Positions 40,488 to 49,177 are shown, counted from the stretch's first letter. The stretch is 64,000 nt of DNA from Sulfuritalea sp. (GCA_016708585.1 JADJFK010000007.1:1-64000); one strand, 5' to 3'. The notes: generated by a model from the letters alone, not told the origin. Numbers and translations: made by a program.

Positions 40488-41108
40488 TTGAAAAAGTATT
40501 TCATCACCGGGCTGCTGATCTGGGTCCCGCTGGCGATCACCGCCTGGGTGCTGTCGCTGATCGTCCGCTCCATGGACCAGTCCCTGCTGTTGTTGCCACG
40601 GGCGATACACCCCGAAGAACTCCTGGGGATGTACATCCCCGGCCTCGGCGCCTTGCTGACCCTGGTGGTGGTGTTCCTCACCGGCCTGGTGACGACCAAC
40701 ATCGTCGGGCAGAAGCTGGTGCGCTTCTGGGAAGGCGTACTGGCGCGGATTCCGGTGGTGAAGTCGATCTACTACAGCGTGAAGCAGGTCAGCGATACGT
40801 TGTTTTCGGGCAGCGGCGTCGCCTTCCGCAAGGTGCTGCTGGTCCGCTATCCGCATCCGGAAGCCTGGTCCGTGGCCTTCCAGACCGGCCATCCGGCCCG
40901 TGATGTGGCCGACATGCTGCCCGACGAACACGTCGGCGTGTTCATCCCGACCACGCCCAGCCCGGTCAACGGTTTCTTCTTCTTCGTCAAGCGCAAGGAC
41001 GTCATCGAACTCGACATGAATGTCGACGAGGCCCTGAAATACATCGTCTCCATGGGCGTCGTCGCCCCGCCCATGAGGAATCCTGCCGGGCGCGCGCAAA
41101 ACCAGTAA
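40488..41108 (+). CDS. DUF502 membrane protein
   Basis: A 206-residue protein with two helices in the first 80 residues (FITGLLIWVPLAITAWVLSL and YIPGLGALLTLVVVFLTGLV) and the DUF502 core ARIPVVKSIYYSVKQVSDTL. It starts with TTG at 40488. It commonly precedes aspS in betaproteobacteria, as here. Role unknown. Confidence 0.88.
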   Translation: MKKYFITGLLIWVPLAITAWVLSLIVRSMDQSLLLLPRAIHPEELLGMYIPGLGALLTLVVVFLTGLVTTNIVGQKLVRFWEGVLARIPVVKSIYYSVKQVSDTLFSGSGVAFRKVLLVRYPHPEAWSVAFQTGHPARDVADMLPDEHVGVFIPTTPSPVNGFFFFVKRKDVIELDMNVDEALKYIVSMGVVAPPMRNPAGRAQNQ

Positions 41109-41143
41109 GGCCTCGTAGCGGGCAATCACGGAACGGAACTCCT

Positions 41144-42943
41144 ATGCGTACTCACTATTGCGGCGAGGTGAATGCCTCCCATGTCGACCAGGTCGTCACC
41201 CTTTGCGGCTGGAACCACCGCCGCCGCGACCACGGCGGCGTCATCTTCATCGACCTGCGCGACCGCGAAGGCCTGGCCCAGGTGGTCTGCGATCCGGATC
41301 GCCCCGAGATGTTCAGGATCGCCGAGGACGTACGCAACGAATACGTGCTGAAGGTCACCGGCAAGGTGCGTCGCCGTCCCGCAGGAACCGAGAATCCCAA
41401 CCTTGCTTCGGGCGAGATCGAGATTCTTTGTCATGAACTGGAAGTGCTCAACGCCGCCGTGACGCCGCCCTTCCAGCTCGACGAAGAGAATCTTTCCGAA
41501 AACGTGCGCCTGACCCACCGCGTGATCGACCTGCGCCGGCCGCAGATGCAGAAGAACCTGATGCTGCGCTACAAGGTGGCGATGGCCTTCCGCCGCTTCC
41601 TCGACGAGCAGGGCTTCATCGACATCGAAACGCCGATGCTGACCAAGAGCACGCCGGAAGGCGCGCGCGACTACCTGGTGCCGTCGCGCGTTCATCCCGG
41701 CCAGTTCTTCGCCCTGCCGCAGTCGCCCCAGTTGTTCAAGCAATTGCTGATGGTGGCCGGCTACGACCGCTACTACCAGATCACCAAGTGCTTCCGCGAC
41801 GAGGACCTGCGGGCCGACCGCCAGCCGGAATTCACCCAGGTCGATATCGAGACCTCCTTCCTCACCGAGGAGCAGATCACCGCGCTGATGGAGGAAATGA
41901 TCCGCAGCGTGTTCAAGACGGCGCTCGACGTCGAACTGCCGAAACCCTTTCCGCGCATGAGCTACGCCGAGGCGATGCGCCGCTACGGCTCGGACAAGCC
42001 CGACCTGCGCGTGACGCTGGAACTGACCGAGGTCACCGATGCCGTGGCCGACGTTGCCTTCAAGGTCTTCAGCGGTCCGGCAACATCCGGCGGCCGCGTC
42101 GCGGCGCTGCGGGTGCCCGGCGGCGCCAGCCTCACGCGCGGCGAAATCGACGGCTACACCGAATTCGTCAAGATCTACGGTGCCCGCGGCCTGGCCTACA
42201 TCAAGGTCAATGACGCCGCGAAGCTCAACGAGGAAGGCCTGCAGTCGCCGATCGTCAAGAACCTGCACGAAACCGCGCTGAAGACCATCGTCGCGCGCAC
42301 CGGCGCACAATCCGGCGACCTGATCTTCTTCGGCGCCGACAAGACCAAGATCGTGAACGACGCGCTCGGCGCGCTGCGCATCAAGCTCGGCCACGAGAAG
42401 GGCTACGTCAATGGCAAGGCCTGGGAACCGCTGTGGGTGGTCGATTTCCCGATGTTCGAATACGACGAGGAAAACCAGCGCTGGTCGGCCTGCCACCATC
42501 CTTTCACCAGCCCCAAGGACGGCCACGAAGCCCTGATGGCGACCGATCCGGGGTCCTGCCTGGCCAAGGCCTACGACCTGGCGCTCAACGGCTGGGAGAT
42601 GGGTGGCGGTTCGGTGCGTATCCACCGCGCCGACGTCCAGGAAAAAGTCTTCCAGGCGCTCGGCATCGGCCCGGAAGAACAGCAGACCAAGTTCGGCTTC
42701 CTGCTCGACGCGCTGAAGTACGGCGCGCCGCCCCACGGCGGCCTCGCCTTCGGCCTCGACCGCATCGTCACCATGATGGCCGGCGCCGAATCGATCCGCG
42801 ACGTGATCGCCTTCCCCAAGACCCAGCGCGCCCAGTGCCTGCTGACCGACGCGCCCTCGGACGTCGATGAAAAGCAGTTGCGCGAACTGCACATCCGGCT
42901 GCGGCAGAAGGTCGAAACCCAGGTCGAGGTCGGCAAGGGCTGA
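41144..42943 (+). CDS. aspS: Aspartyl-tRNA synthetase
   Basis: A 599-residue class IIb synthetase with an N-terminal OB anticodon domain (CGWNHRRRDHGGVIFIDLRD), motif 2 (FRDEDLRADRQPEFTQ), a bacterial GAD insertion (about residues 290-420) and motif 3 (GGLAFGLDRIV). The type with GAD insertion may be discriminating or non-discriminating for tRNA-Asn; not decidable here. It is 35 bases from the DUF502 gene. Confidence 0.97.
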   Translation: MRTHYCGEVNASHVDQVVTLCGWNHRRRDHGGVIFIDLRDREGLAQVVCDPDRPEMFRIAEDVRNEYVLKVTGKVRRRPAGTENPNLASGEIEILCHELEVLNAAVTPPFQLDEENLSENVRLTHRVIDLRRPQMQKNLMLRYKVAMAFRRFLDEQGFIDIETPMLTKSTPEGARDYLVPSRVHPGQFFALPQSPQLFKQLLMVAGYDRYYQITKCFRDEDLRADRQPEFTQVDIETSFLTEEQITALMEEMIRSVFKTALDVELPKPFPRMSYAEAMRRYGSDKPDLRVTLELTEVTDAVADVAFKVFSGPATSGGRVAALRVPGGASLTRGEIDGYTEFVKIYGARGLAYIKVNDAAKLNEEGLQSPIVKNLHETALKTIVARTGAQSGDLIFFGADKTKIVNDALGALRIKLGHEKGYVNGKAWEPLWVVDFPMFEYDEENQRWSACHHPFTSPKDGHEALMATDPGSCLAKAYDLALNGWEMGGGSVRIHRADVQEKVFQALGIGPEEQQTKFGFLLDALKYGAPPHGGLAFGLDRIVTMMAGAESIRDVIAFPKTQRAQCLLTDAPSDVDEKQLRELHIRLRQKVETQVEVGKG

Positions 42944-42951
42944 CGCCCCTC

Positions 42952-43296
42952 ATGCGCCGCCTGCTCCTCGCCCTGCTCGCCGCGCTGGCCTGTGCTTGCG
43001 CACACGCCAGGGACGTGCGCGGCATCGCTCTGGCCGAACTGCCCGCCGAGGCGCGCGAAACCTTGCGCCTGATCGACGCCGGCGGCCCCTTCCCCTATCG
43101 CCGCGACGGTATCGTCTTCCAGAACCGCGAACGCCGCCTGCCCGAGCAGCCGCGCGGCTACTATCGCGAATACACCGTCCCCACGCCGGGCAGCCGGGAT
43201 CGCGGCGCGCGGCGCATCGTCGCCGGCGACAAGCCGCCGGTGGTGTTCTACTACACCGCCGACCATTACAAGACCTTTCGCAGGATCCAGCGATGA
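42952..43296 (+). CDS. Exported guanyl-specific ribonuclease (RNase Sa/barnase fold)
   Basis: A 114-residue protein with a signal peptide (MRRLLLALLAALACACAHA). The fold motifs of microbial N1/T1-type RNases follow: IVFQNRERRLPEQ, GYYREYTVPTPG with catalytic Glu73, RGARRIV with the active arginine near 87, and YYTADHYKTFRRI with catalytic His105. It would cut RNA after guanosine outside the cytoplasm. The next gene overlaps by four bases and encodes a barstar-like inhibitor, the expected cognate protector. Confidence 0.85.
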   Translation: MRRLLLALLAALACACAHARDVRGIALAELPAEARETLRLIDAGGPFPYRRDGIVFQNRERRLPEQPRGYYREYTVPTPGSRDRGARRIVAGDKPPVVFYYTADHYKTFRRIQR

Positions 43297-43748
43297 ATGC
43301 CGCCCACTACGAGGCCCTGTTTGCCGATGCCGCGCGCGCCGGCGTGCATCACCTGCCGCACGGCGCCATCGACGACCTGCTGGCCGGCGCCCGGGCCGCG
43401 GGCTGCCTGGTGTTGCGTGTCGACCTTGCGGCGGCGCGCGACAAGGAAGCGATGCTCGACGCCGTCGGCCGCGCCCTGCGCTTCCCGGAATGGTTCGGCC
43501 ACAACTGGGACGCCCTGACCGACTGCCTGCTCGACATGGGCTGGCTGCCGGCGACCGGCTACCTGGTGATCCTCGACCACTGCGATGGCATCCATGGCCG
43601 CGCCGAAAGCGATTTCGTCCAGCTCATGCAGGTCTTTCAGGAAGCCGCCAACACCTGGCGCGAGGACGATATCCCGTTCTGGTGCCTGGTCGACATGCAG
43701 GCCGACGGCATCGCCTGGCTGCCGACGGTCGCACAGCCAAGCCAATGA
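43293..43748 (+). CDS. Barstar-family RNase inhibitor
   Basis: A 151-residue protein. Its second half carries the barstar motif: LRFPEWFGHNWDALTDCLLD and GYLVILDHCDGI. A longer N-terminal arm precedes it. The family binds and blocks barnase-type RNases. ATGA overlaps at both ends with the RNase and nudB genes show translation coupling and let the cell match inhibitor to toxin. Cytoplasmic, with no signal peptide. Confidence 0.88.
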   Translation: MNAAHYEALFADAARAGVHHLPHGAIDDLLAGARAAGCLVLRVDLAAARDKEAMLDAVGRALRFPEWFGHNWDALTDCLLDMGWLPATGYLVILDHCDGIHGRAESDFVQLMQVFQEAANTWREDDIPFWCLVDMQADGIAWLPTVAQPSQ

Positions 43749-44194
43749 GCTACAAGAAACCGGTCTCGGTGCTGGTAGTGATTCATACCCCAGCCCTGGA
43801 CGTGCTGCTGCTGGAGCGCGCCCGACACCCCGGATTCTGGCAATCGGTCACCGGCAGCCAGGAAGGCGACGAACCCCTGCCGGAAACCGCGCGCCGCGAA
43901 GTGCGCGAAGAAACCGGCATCGAGGCAGGCATCGGTGAGTTGACCGACTGGCGGATGACCAACCGCTACGAGATTTTTGCCGAATGGCGTGATCGCTATG
44001 CCCCGGGCGTCACCGAGAATACGGAACACGTTTTCAGCCTGTGCCTGCCCGCACCGCGCGCGGTCGCCATTGCCGCCGGCGAACACCTGGCCTGGCGCTG
44101 GCTGCCCTGGCAGGAAGCCGCGGCGGCGTGCTTTTCCTGGACCAATCGCGACGCCATCCTGGCCTTGCCGCAGCACATCGTACCGACCGCCTAG
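43745..44194 (+). CDS. nudB: Dihydroneopterin triphosphate diphosphatase NudB
   Basis: A 149-residue Nudix hydrolase starting MSYKKPVSVLVVIHTP. The Nudix box (about residues 37-59) reads GSQEGDEP...REVREETGI and PGFWQSVTGS precedes it, the typical NudB context near aspS. It hydrolyses dihydroneopterin triphosphate in folate synthesis. It overlaps the barstar stop by four bases. Confidence 0.92.
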   Translation: MSYKKPVSVLVVIHTPALDVLLLERARHPGFWQSVTGSQEGDEPLPETARREVREETGIEAGIGELTDWRMTNRYEIFAEWRDRYAPGVTENTEHVFSLCLPAPRAVAIAAGEHLAWRWLPWQEAAAACFSWTNRDAILALPQHIVPTA

Positions 44195-44236
44195 CCGCAA
44201 CCGATAGTGACGGAATCCTTTCGGCTCCGGGAGTCT

Positions 44237-44266
44237 CTTGAAATTCATCTCCCCGAACCCAGATTA
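44237..44266 (+). promoter_or_regulatory. Heat-shock (sigma32) promoter of hsp20
   Basis: CTTGAAA at 44237-44243 and CCCAGATTA at 44258-44266, spaced by 14 bases, closely match the sigma32 consensus (CTTGAAA, 11-16 bases, CCCATnTA-like). It lies about 55 bases upstream of the small heat-shock protein start. Confidence 0.8.
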
Positions 44267-44320
44267 TCGGTAGAAGGCCCCGTCCCGCGTGGGTCATTAA
44301 CCGAATGAAAGGAGACTGAA

Positions 44321-44734
44321 ATGAACAGCTTGATCCGTCGCGACCCGCTTGACGATTTGTTCCGCGGCTTCTTTGTCCGTCCCGTCGAGTATGGCCCGGA
44401 GCCTGACGCGCCGTCTGTCAAGATCGACGTCAAAGAACAGGAAAAGAGCTATCTCGTCCATGCCGAAATCCCCGGTGTGAAGAAGGACGCCATCCATGTC
44501 GCCATCGATGGCGCCGTCGTCTCGATCAGCGCCGAACGGCGCGAGGAAAAGGATGTCAAGGAAGGCGAGCGTGTGCTGCGCACCGAGCGCTATTTCGGCA
44601 AGGTCTCGCGCAGCTTCCAGCTGGCGCAGGAAATCGACGAGGCGCAGGTGACCGCCAAATACACGGATGGCGTGCTTGAATTGACGCTGCCCAAGAAGGC
44701 CGCGACCCAGGCGCGCAGGATTACCATCCAGTAA
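44321..44734 (+). CDS. Small heat-shock protein Hsp20
   Basis: A 137-residue alpha-crystallin family chaperone. The crystallin domain spans about residues 30-125, with the segment KSYLVHAEIPGVKKDAIHV and the conserved late motif GVLELTLPKKA (A-x-x-x-n-G-v-L-x-L type). It holds unfolding proteins under heat stress. A strong sigma32 promoter lies upstream and a hairpin formed by a repeat copy lies just downstream. A GGAGA site precedes the ATG by about 7 bases. Confidence 0.94.
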   Translation: MNSLIRRDPLDDLFRGFFVRPVEYGPEPDAPSVKIDVKEQEKSYLVHAEIPGVKKDAIHVAIDGAVVSISAERREEKDVKEGERVLRTERYFGKVSRSFQLAQEIDEAQVTAKYTDGVLELTLPKKAATQARRITIQ

Positions 44735-44745
44735 GCGCGGCAACG

Positions 44746-44773
44746 AAAGGTCGGCGCTGGCGATACGCCGACC
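44746..44773 (+). terminator. Hairpin after hsp20 formed by a dispersed-repeat copy
   Basis: AAAGGTCGGCGCTGGCG followed by ATACGCCGACC: GGTCGGCG at 44749-44756 pairs with CGCCGACC at 44766-44773, an 8-bp stem with a 9-base loop. It is also a variant copy of the 24-bp repeat, so the repeat can act as a terminator-like hairpin. Confidence 0.6.
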
Positions 44774-44912
44774 GGGATCCTTCAGGCGTCCGGTGGTGTG
44801 GCAGCCCGTCGCGGGAGCGGAGGGTTGTCACGCCCGGGTCCGGTTCGCTGCTTGCGGAGTGCTGCCGCACCGGTAGAATGGGCGAAGTTGTCACTCGCAC
44901 TCGCCGCCATCC

Positions 44913-45797
44913 ATGACTGAAAAGCTCCCCCCCGCTGCCAAGGCCGGCGTACTGGCCGAAGCCCTGCCCTACATCAAGCGCTTCCACGGCAAAACCATTG
45001 TCGTCAAGTACGGCGGCAATGCCATGACCGACGAGCATCTCAAGCAGTGTTTTGCCCGCGACGTGGTGCTGCTCAAGTTGGTCGGCATGAACCCCGTGGT
45101 GGTGCATGGTGGCGGCCCGCAGATCGAAAACCTGCTGGCGCGCGTCGGCAAGAAGGGCGAATTCGTCCAGGGCATGCGCGTCACCGATGCGGAAACCATG
45201 GACCTGGTGGAAATGGTGCTCGGCGGCCAGGTGAACAAGGAAATCGTCAACCTGATCAACCAGCACGGCGGCAAGGCCGTGGGCCTCACCGGCAAGGACG
45301 GCAACTTCATCCGCGCCAGGAAGCTGATGATGGAAAACAAGGATGCCCCGGGCGACCTGATCGACATCGGCCAGGTCGGCGACATCATTTCCATCGATCC
45401 CAGCCTGATCGCCCTGCTCGATACCGGCGACTTCATTCCGGTCATCGCGCCGATCGGCGTGGGTGCCGAGGGAGAAACCTACAACATCAATGCCGATGTC
45501 GTCGCCGGCAAGATCGCCGAGGTGCTGAAAGCGGAGAAACTCGTGCTGCTGACCAATACGCCAGGCGTACTGGATCAATCCGGCAAGCTGATCACCGGCA
45601 TTACGCCCAAGCAGATCGATGACATGGTCGCCGACGGCACGCTCTCCGGCGGCATGCTGCCCAAGATCAGCTCGGCGCTGGATGCGGCAAGGAGCGGCGT
45701 CAAGGGCGTGCACATCATCGACGGTCGCGTCGAGCATGCGCTGCTGCTGGAAATCCTGACCGACGAAGGCGTCGGCACGCTGATCAAGTCAAAGTGA
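44913..45797 (+). CDS. argB: Acetylglutamate kinase
   Basis: A 294-residue amino acid kinase with KTIVVKYGGNAMTD at the ATP loop, NPVVVHGGGPQIE at the acetylglutamate loop and YNINADVVAGKIAEVL later, the standard ArgB motifs. It catalyses the second step of arginine synthesis. The downstream slmA-like gene begins eight bases after its stop. Confidence 0.96.
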   Translation: MTEKLPPAAKAGVLAEALPYIKRFHGKTIVVKYGGNAMTDEHLKQCFARDVVLLKLVGMNPVVVHGGGPQIENLLARVGKKGEFVQGMRVTDAETMDLVEMVLGGQVNKEIVNLINQHGGKAVGLTGKDGNFIRARKLMMENKDAPGDLIDIGQVGDIISIDPSLIALLDTGDFIPVIAPIGVGAEGETYNINADVVAGKIAEVLKAEKLVLLTNTPGVLDQSGKLITGITPKQIDDMVADGTLSGGMLPKISSALDAARSGVKGVHIIDGRVEHALLLEILTDEGVGTLIKSK

Positions 45798-45804
45798 GCC
45801 CGCG

Positions 45805-46392
45805 ATGAACGAAGCCCGTAGCGCAAAAGTCGGCGAAAAGAAGCTCCTGATCCTGCAGACCATTGCCGAGATGCTCGAACGGCCTGCCGCGGACAAGGTG
45901 ACGACCGCACTCCTGGCCAAGCAGCTGCAGGTGTCCGAGGCCGCCCTCTACCGCCACTTCGCCAGCAAGGCGCAAATGTACGAGGGCCTGATCGAGTTCA
46001 TCGAAACGGGGGTGTTTTCAGTGATCACCCAGATCGAGGCCGCCGAGGAATCCGGCCTCAAACAGGCCGAAGCCATCGTCGCTTCGCTGTTGCGCTTTGC
46101 GCAGAAAAACCGCGGCTTGACCCGGGTGCTGGTGGGCGACGCGCTGGTACACGAGAACCCGCGCCTGCAGGCCCGCATCAACCAGTTGCTGGATCGCATC
46201 GAAGCCACCCTCAAGCAGTGCCTGAAGGTTGCCTCGGCACAGGGTGCACTGGCCGCCGAGCACGACTTCGGTGCCCACGCCGACCTGCTGGTGTGCTATG
46301 CCATGGGCCGCTGGCAGCGTTTCGTCAAGAGCGGCTTCAAGGACGATCCGCTGGCGAACTGGCCGGCGCAGTGGCCGATCCTCGCCCGCTGA
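45805..46392 (+). CDS. slmA: Nucleoid occlusion factor SlmA-like TetR protein
   Basis: A 195-residue TetR-fold regulator. The HTH segment VTTALLAKQLQVSEAALYRH and the C-terminal ending PLANWPAQWPIL resemble SlmA, and argB-slmA order is common in betaproteobacteria. SlmA binds DNA and blocks FtsZ over the nucleoid. Other TetR regulators share the fold, but the whole-protein pattern favours SlmA. Ends 14 bases before the repeat element at 46406. Confidence 0.85.
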   Translation: MNEARSAKVGEKKLLILQTIAEMLERPAADKVTTALLAKQLQVSEAALYRHFASKAQMYEGLIEFIETGVFSVITQIEAAEESGLKQAEAIVASLLRFAQKNRGLTRVLVGDALVHENPRLQARINQLLDRIEATLKQCLKVASAQGALAAEHDFGAHADLLVCYAMGRWQRFVKSGFKDDPLANWPAQWPILAR

Positions 46393-46405
46393 CGCCGTTC
46401 CGCCG

Positions 46406-46447
46406 GCGCCGTCCGCAAGGGATACCGTCCCCGGCGTTGCCGGGGAC
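46406..46447. terminator. Hairpin terminator between slmA and hemB; repeated element
   Basis: GTCCCCGGC-GTT-GCCGGGGAC at 46427-46447 is a 9-bp perfect stem followed by ATAACTTTT, placed between convergent genes. The preceding GCGCCGTCCGCAAGGGATA matches the element at 12731, so it belongs to the same small family. Confidence 0.7.
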
Positions 46448-46458
46448 ATAACTTTTCC

Positions 46459-47469
46459 TCAGGCCTTGAGCAAGGCAGCCGCTTCCAGCGCGAAGTAGCT
46501 CAGGATGCCGTCGCAACCGGCGCGCTTGAAGGACAGCAGCGCCTCCATCATTACCGCGTCGTGCGCCAGCCAGCCGTTCTGCGCCGCCGCTTTCAACATC
46601 GCATACTCGCCGCTGACCTGGTAGGCATAGGTCGGCACGCCGAACTCGTCCTTCACCCGGCGCACGATGTCGAGGTAGGGCATGCCGGGCTTGACCATCA
46701 CCATGTCGGCGCCTTCGGCGATGTCCAGCGCCACTTCGCGGATCGCTTCGTCGCTGTTGCCCGGATCCATCTGGTAGGTGTACTTGTTGCCGCCCCCCAG
46801 GTTACCGGCTGAACCCACGGCGTCGCGGAAGGGACCGTAAAAGGAGGAGGCGTACTTCGCCGAATAGGCCAGGATCCGGGTGTGAATCAGCTTTTCTGCA
46901 TCCAGCGTGGCGCGAATGCGACCGATGCGGCCGTCCATCATGTCCGACGGGGCGACCACGTCGGCGCCGGCACGGGCGTGGCACAGCGCCTGTTTCGCCA
47001 GGGCTTCCAGGGTTTCGTCGTTCATCACGTAGCCGCGCGGGTCGGCCGGGTCGATCAGGCCGTCCTGGCCGTGGCTGGTATAGGGATCCAGGGCAACGTC
47101 GGTAATCACGCCCAGTTCGGGAAACTCGGCCTTCAGGCGCGCGACCACCGTGGGCACAAGTCCGGCAGGATTCCAGGCCTCTTCGGCCCCGGGCGTCTTG
47201 CGGCTGCCATCGACCACGGGGAACAACGCCAATGCCGGCACCCCCAACTTCAAGGCCTTTTCCGCCACCGGCAACAGGCGATCCAGCGACATGCGCTCGA
47301 CCCCGGGCATCGATGCAACCGCTTCGGTACGTCCCGCTCCCTCAAGGACGAACACCGGATAAATAAGGTCGTTGGCCGTCAGTGTGTACTCACGCATGAG
47401 GCGCCGAGAGAAATCGTCGCGACGCATCCGCCGCATCCGGGTTCCGGGAAATACACCTTTTGTAATCAT
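46459..47469 (-). CDS. hemB: Delta-aminolevulinic acid dehydratase (porphobilinogen synthase)
   Basis: A 336-residue enzyme of heme synthesis joining two 5-aminolevulinates. Active-site lysine motifs RILAYSAKYASSFYGPF and MVKPGMPYLDIV are present. The motif GADVVAPSDMMDGRI is also conserved. It supports the high heme demand of the nap, ccm and cytochrome genes. It is preceded by the hairpin-rich gap 47470-47748 and overlaps the repeat terminator side at its 3' end. Confidence 0.96.
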   Translation of the reverse strand: MITKGVFPGTRMRRMRRDDFSRRLMREYTLTANDLIYPVFVLEGAGRTEAVASMPGVERMSLDRLLPVAEKALKLGVPALALFPVVDGSRKTPGAEEAWNPAGLVPTVVARLKAEFPELGVITDVALDPYTSHGQDGLIDPADPRGYVMNDETLEALAKQALCHARAGADVVAPSDMMDGRIGRIRATLDAEKLIHTRILAYSAKYASSFYGPFRDAVGSAGNLGGGNKYTYQMDPGNSDEAIREVALDIAEGADMVMVKPGMPYLDIVRRVKDEFGVPTYAYQVSGEYAMLKAAAQNGWLAHDAVMMEALLSFKRAGCDGILSYFALEAAALLKA

Positions 47470-47473
47470 TGTC

Positions 47474-47719
47474 TTAGCCTTCGGAATATTTTTCGGTTTG
47501 CTTGAACTTTAACGTATCAGGACTATCATATTGCTCAGATGGCGTCGGACTTTGGTTCGCGTTGTCTCCCGCTTCACCTCCCTGAGCGGGTGCCTTGAAT
47601 TTTTCAAGGTGTTTTGCCCTCGACCTTCTCCCCTTTGGTCGGGGGCTTTTATTTTGGCGCAGCCAAAATAAAAGCCCTGCGGGCGAATTATATGGGCTAT
47701 CCCCCCGGCCCCCTTTCAA
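47474..47719 (-). other. Possible small ORF in a hairpin-rich gap
   Basis: An 81-codon frame between engB and hemB on the same strand. Its second half (KFKAPAQGGEAGDNANQSPTPSEQYDS...) has a natural composition, but its first half is built over GC- and AT-rich hairpins. No family is recognised and no good ribosome site is seen. Hairpins in this gap: 47593-47609, 47643-47677 (perfect 16-bp arms, GGGCTTTTATTTTGGC) and 47709-47728. A TATAAT on the minus strand near 47690 may promote hemB. Confidence 0.3.
47643..47677. repeat. Perfect 16-bp inverted repeat in the engB-hemB gap
   Basis: GGGCTTTTATTTTGGC-GCA-GCCAAAATAAAAGCCC: 16-base perfect arms with a 3-base loop, part of a run of three hairpins. 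Likely a terminator of engB or an RNA structure in the hemB leader. Confidence 0.65.
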
Positions 47720-47748
47720 GAAAGGGGGTGACCAATTTGCTGACTTCG

Positions 47749-48366
47749 TCAGCCGTTTGAAGAAACAGAACTAACCGGGGCAAGCCAACCGCCAACCACC
47801 TTTTCGACCTCCTCAACGCCGGTCTTCTTCAGGCTGGAAAACATCTGCACCGTAATCTGCTCGCCAAAATCGGCCAGGGCCGCGCGGGTTTCGCGCAGGG
47901 TTTTGGTTTGCTCCTGCTTCGTCAGTTTGTCCGACTTGGTCAGCAGGCAGTGGATCGGGCGTCCCGTGGCACCGAACCAGCCGATCATTTTCCAGTCGAG
48001 GTCGGTCAGGGGCCGGCGCGAATCCATGATCAGGACCAGCCCGACCAGGCTGGAGCGGCGGGTCAGGTAATGCTCGAGCAGCCCCTGCCATTGCAGGCGA
48101 ACCGCCAGGGGGACCTGGGCATAGCCATAGCCGGGAAGATCGACCAGCGCCGCGCCGTTTTTCATGCGGAACAGGTTGATCAGCTGGGTACGGCCGGGCG
48201 TCTTGGAAACGAACGCGAGCCGGGTATGTCCTGCCAGGGTATTGATCGCGCTGGATTTTCCTGAATTCGAACGGCCGGCGAAGGCGATTTCGGCTCCCGC
48301 CGGGGGAGGCAATCCACCGGGCTGGGCGGCCGAAATTTCAAAGGTGGCGTGACGGAACAGGGACAT
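47749..48366 (-). CDS. engB: Ribosome biogenesis GTPase EngB/YsxC
   Basis: A 205-residue TrmE-Era-type GTPase. G1 is GRSNSGKSS (31-39), G3 DLPGYGYAQVP, and G4 LLTKSDKLT. It helps assemble the 50S subunit. The ATG at 48366 begins MSLFRHATFEISAAQ. It is divergent from the cytochrome c4 gene by 116 bases. Confidence 0.95.
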   Translation of the reverse strand: MSLFRHATFEISAAQPGGLPPPAGAEIAFAGRSNSGKSSAINTLAGHTRLAFVSKTPGRTQLINLFRMKNGAALVDLPGYGYAQVPLAVRLQWQGLLEHYLTRRSSLVGLVLIMDSRRPLTDLDWKMIGWFGATGRPIHCLLTKSDKLTKQEQTKTLRETRAALADFGEQITVQMFSSLKKTGVEEVEKVVGGWLAPVSSVSSNG

Positions 48367-48482
48367 GGGAATGCGGCGGGGATGCGCGCCTTGGCAGGCG
48401 GGCATGGAGAAATCGGGTGGGCTGGGATAGAATATCAGGTTTACAATTTCCGAATCCGGCAGTTTCCCAGGAGTTTTTGTCG

Positions 48483-49145
48483 ATGAAGCCTTCCCTGCTC
48501 AGTTGCCTAACAAGTTGCCTCGCCACCCTGAGCGCGATGACAGCGTTCGGCGTCCAGGCTGCCGATGCTGCCAAGGCGGCGCCCAAAGGCGATGCCGCAC
48601 GCGGCCAAGCCGTTGCTGCCACCGTCTGCGCTGCCTGCCACGGTCCGGATGGCAACAGCCCCGCCGCGGCCAACCCGAAGCTGGCGGGACAGCATGCCGA
48701 CTACCTGTACAAGCAGATGAACAACTTCAAGGCCGTCGACGGCAAACAGCCCGAGCGTACCAACGCGATCATGAACGGCATGATCGCCGCCTTCGACGAA
48801 GGCCAGATGCGCGATATGGCCGCCTATTTCGCGGCGCAGTCGCAAAAGGGCGAAACGGCGAAGAGCCGCGAAACCATCGAGCTCGGCCAGAAGCTCTATC
48901 GCGCAGGCGACCAGGCCAAGGGCCTGCCCGCCTGCGCCGCCTGCCACGGCCCGGCCGGCGCCGGCATGCCCGCCCAGTTCCCGCGCATCGGCGGCCAGTA
49001 TGCCGAGTACACCGAAGCCCAGTTGAAGGCCTTCCGCGACGGCGCCCGCGCCAATGATCCGAACAAGATGATGCGCATGGTGGCGATCAAGATGACCGAC
49101 GCCGAAATCAAGGCCGTAGCGGACTACATCGCCGGATTGCGTTAG
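48483..49145 (+). CDS. Diheme cytochrome c4
   Basis: A 220-residue periplasmic protein with a signal peptide (SCLATLSAMTAFGVQA). Two similar cytochrome domains carry CAACH at 49-53 and 151-155; distal methionines lie in NGMIAAFDEGQM and AIKMTDAEI regions. Cytochrome c4 donates electrons to terminal oxidases such as cbb3. The ATG at 48483 has AGGAG nine bases upstream. A 15-bp hairpin follows at 49178. Confidence 0.94.
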   Translation: MKPSLLSCLTSCLATLSAMTAFGVQAADAAKAAPKGDAARGQAVAATVCAACHGPDGNSPAAANPKLAGQHADYLYKQMNNFKAVDGKQPERTNAIMNGMIAAFDEGQMRDMAAYFAAQSQKGETAKSRETIELGQKLYRAGDQAKGLPACAACHGPAGAGMPAQFPRIGGQYAEYTEAQLKAFRDGARANDPNKMMRMVAIKMTDAEIKAVADYIAGLR

Positions 49146-49177
49146 CCGATCCCGCGTCCACGCGGCGCAACGAATGC

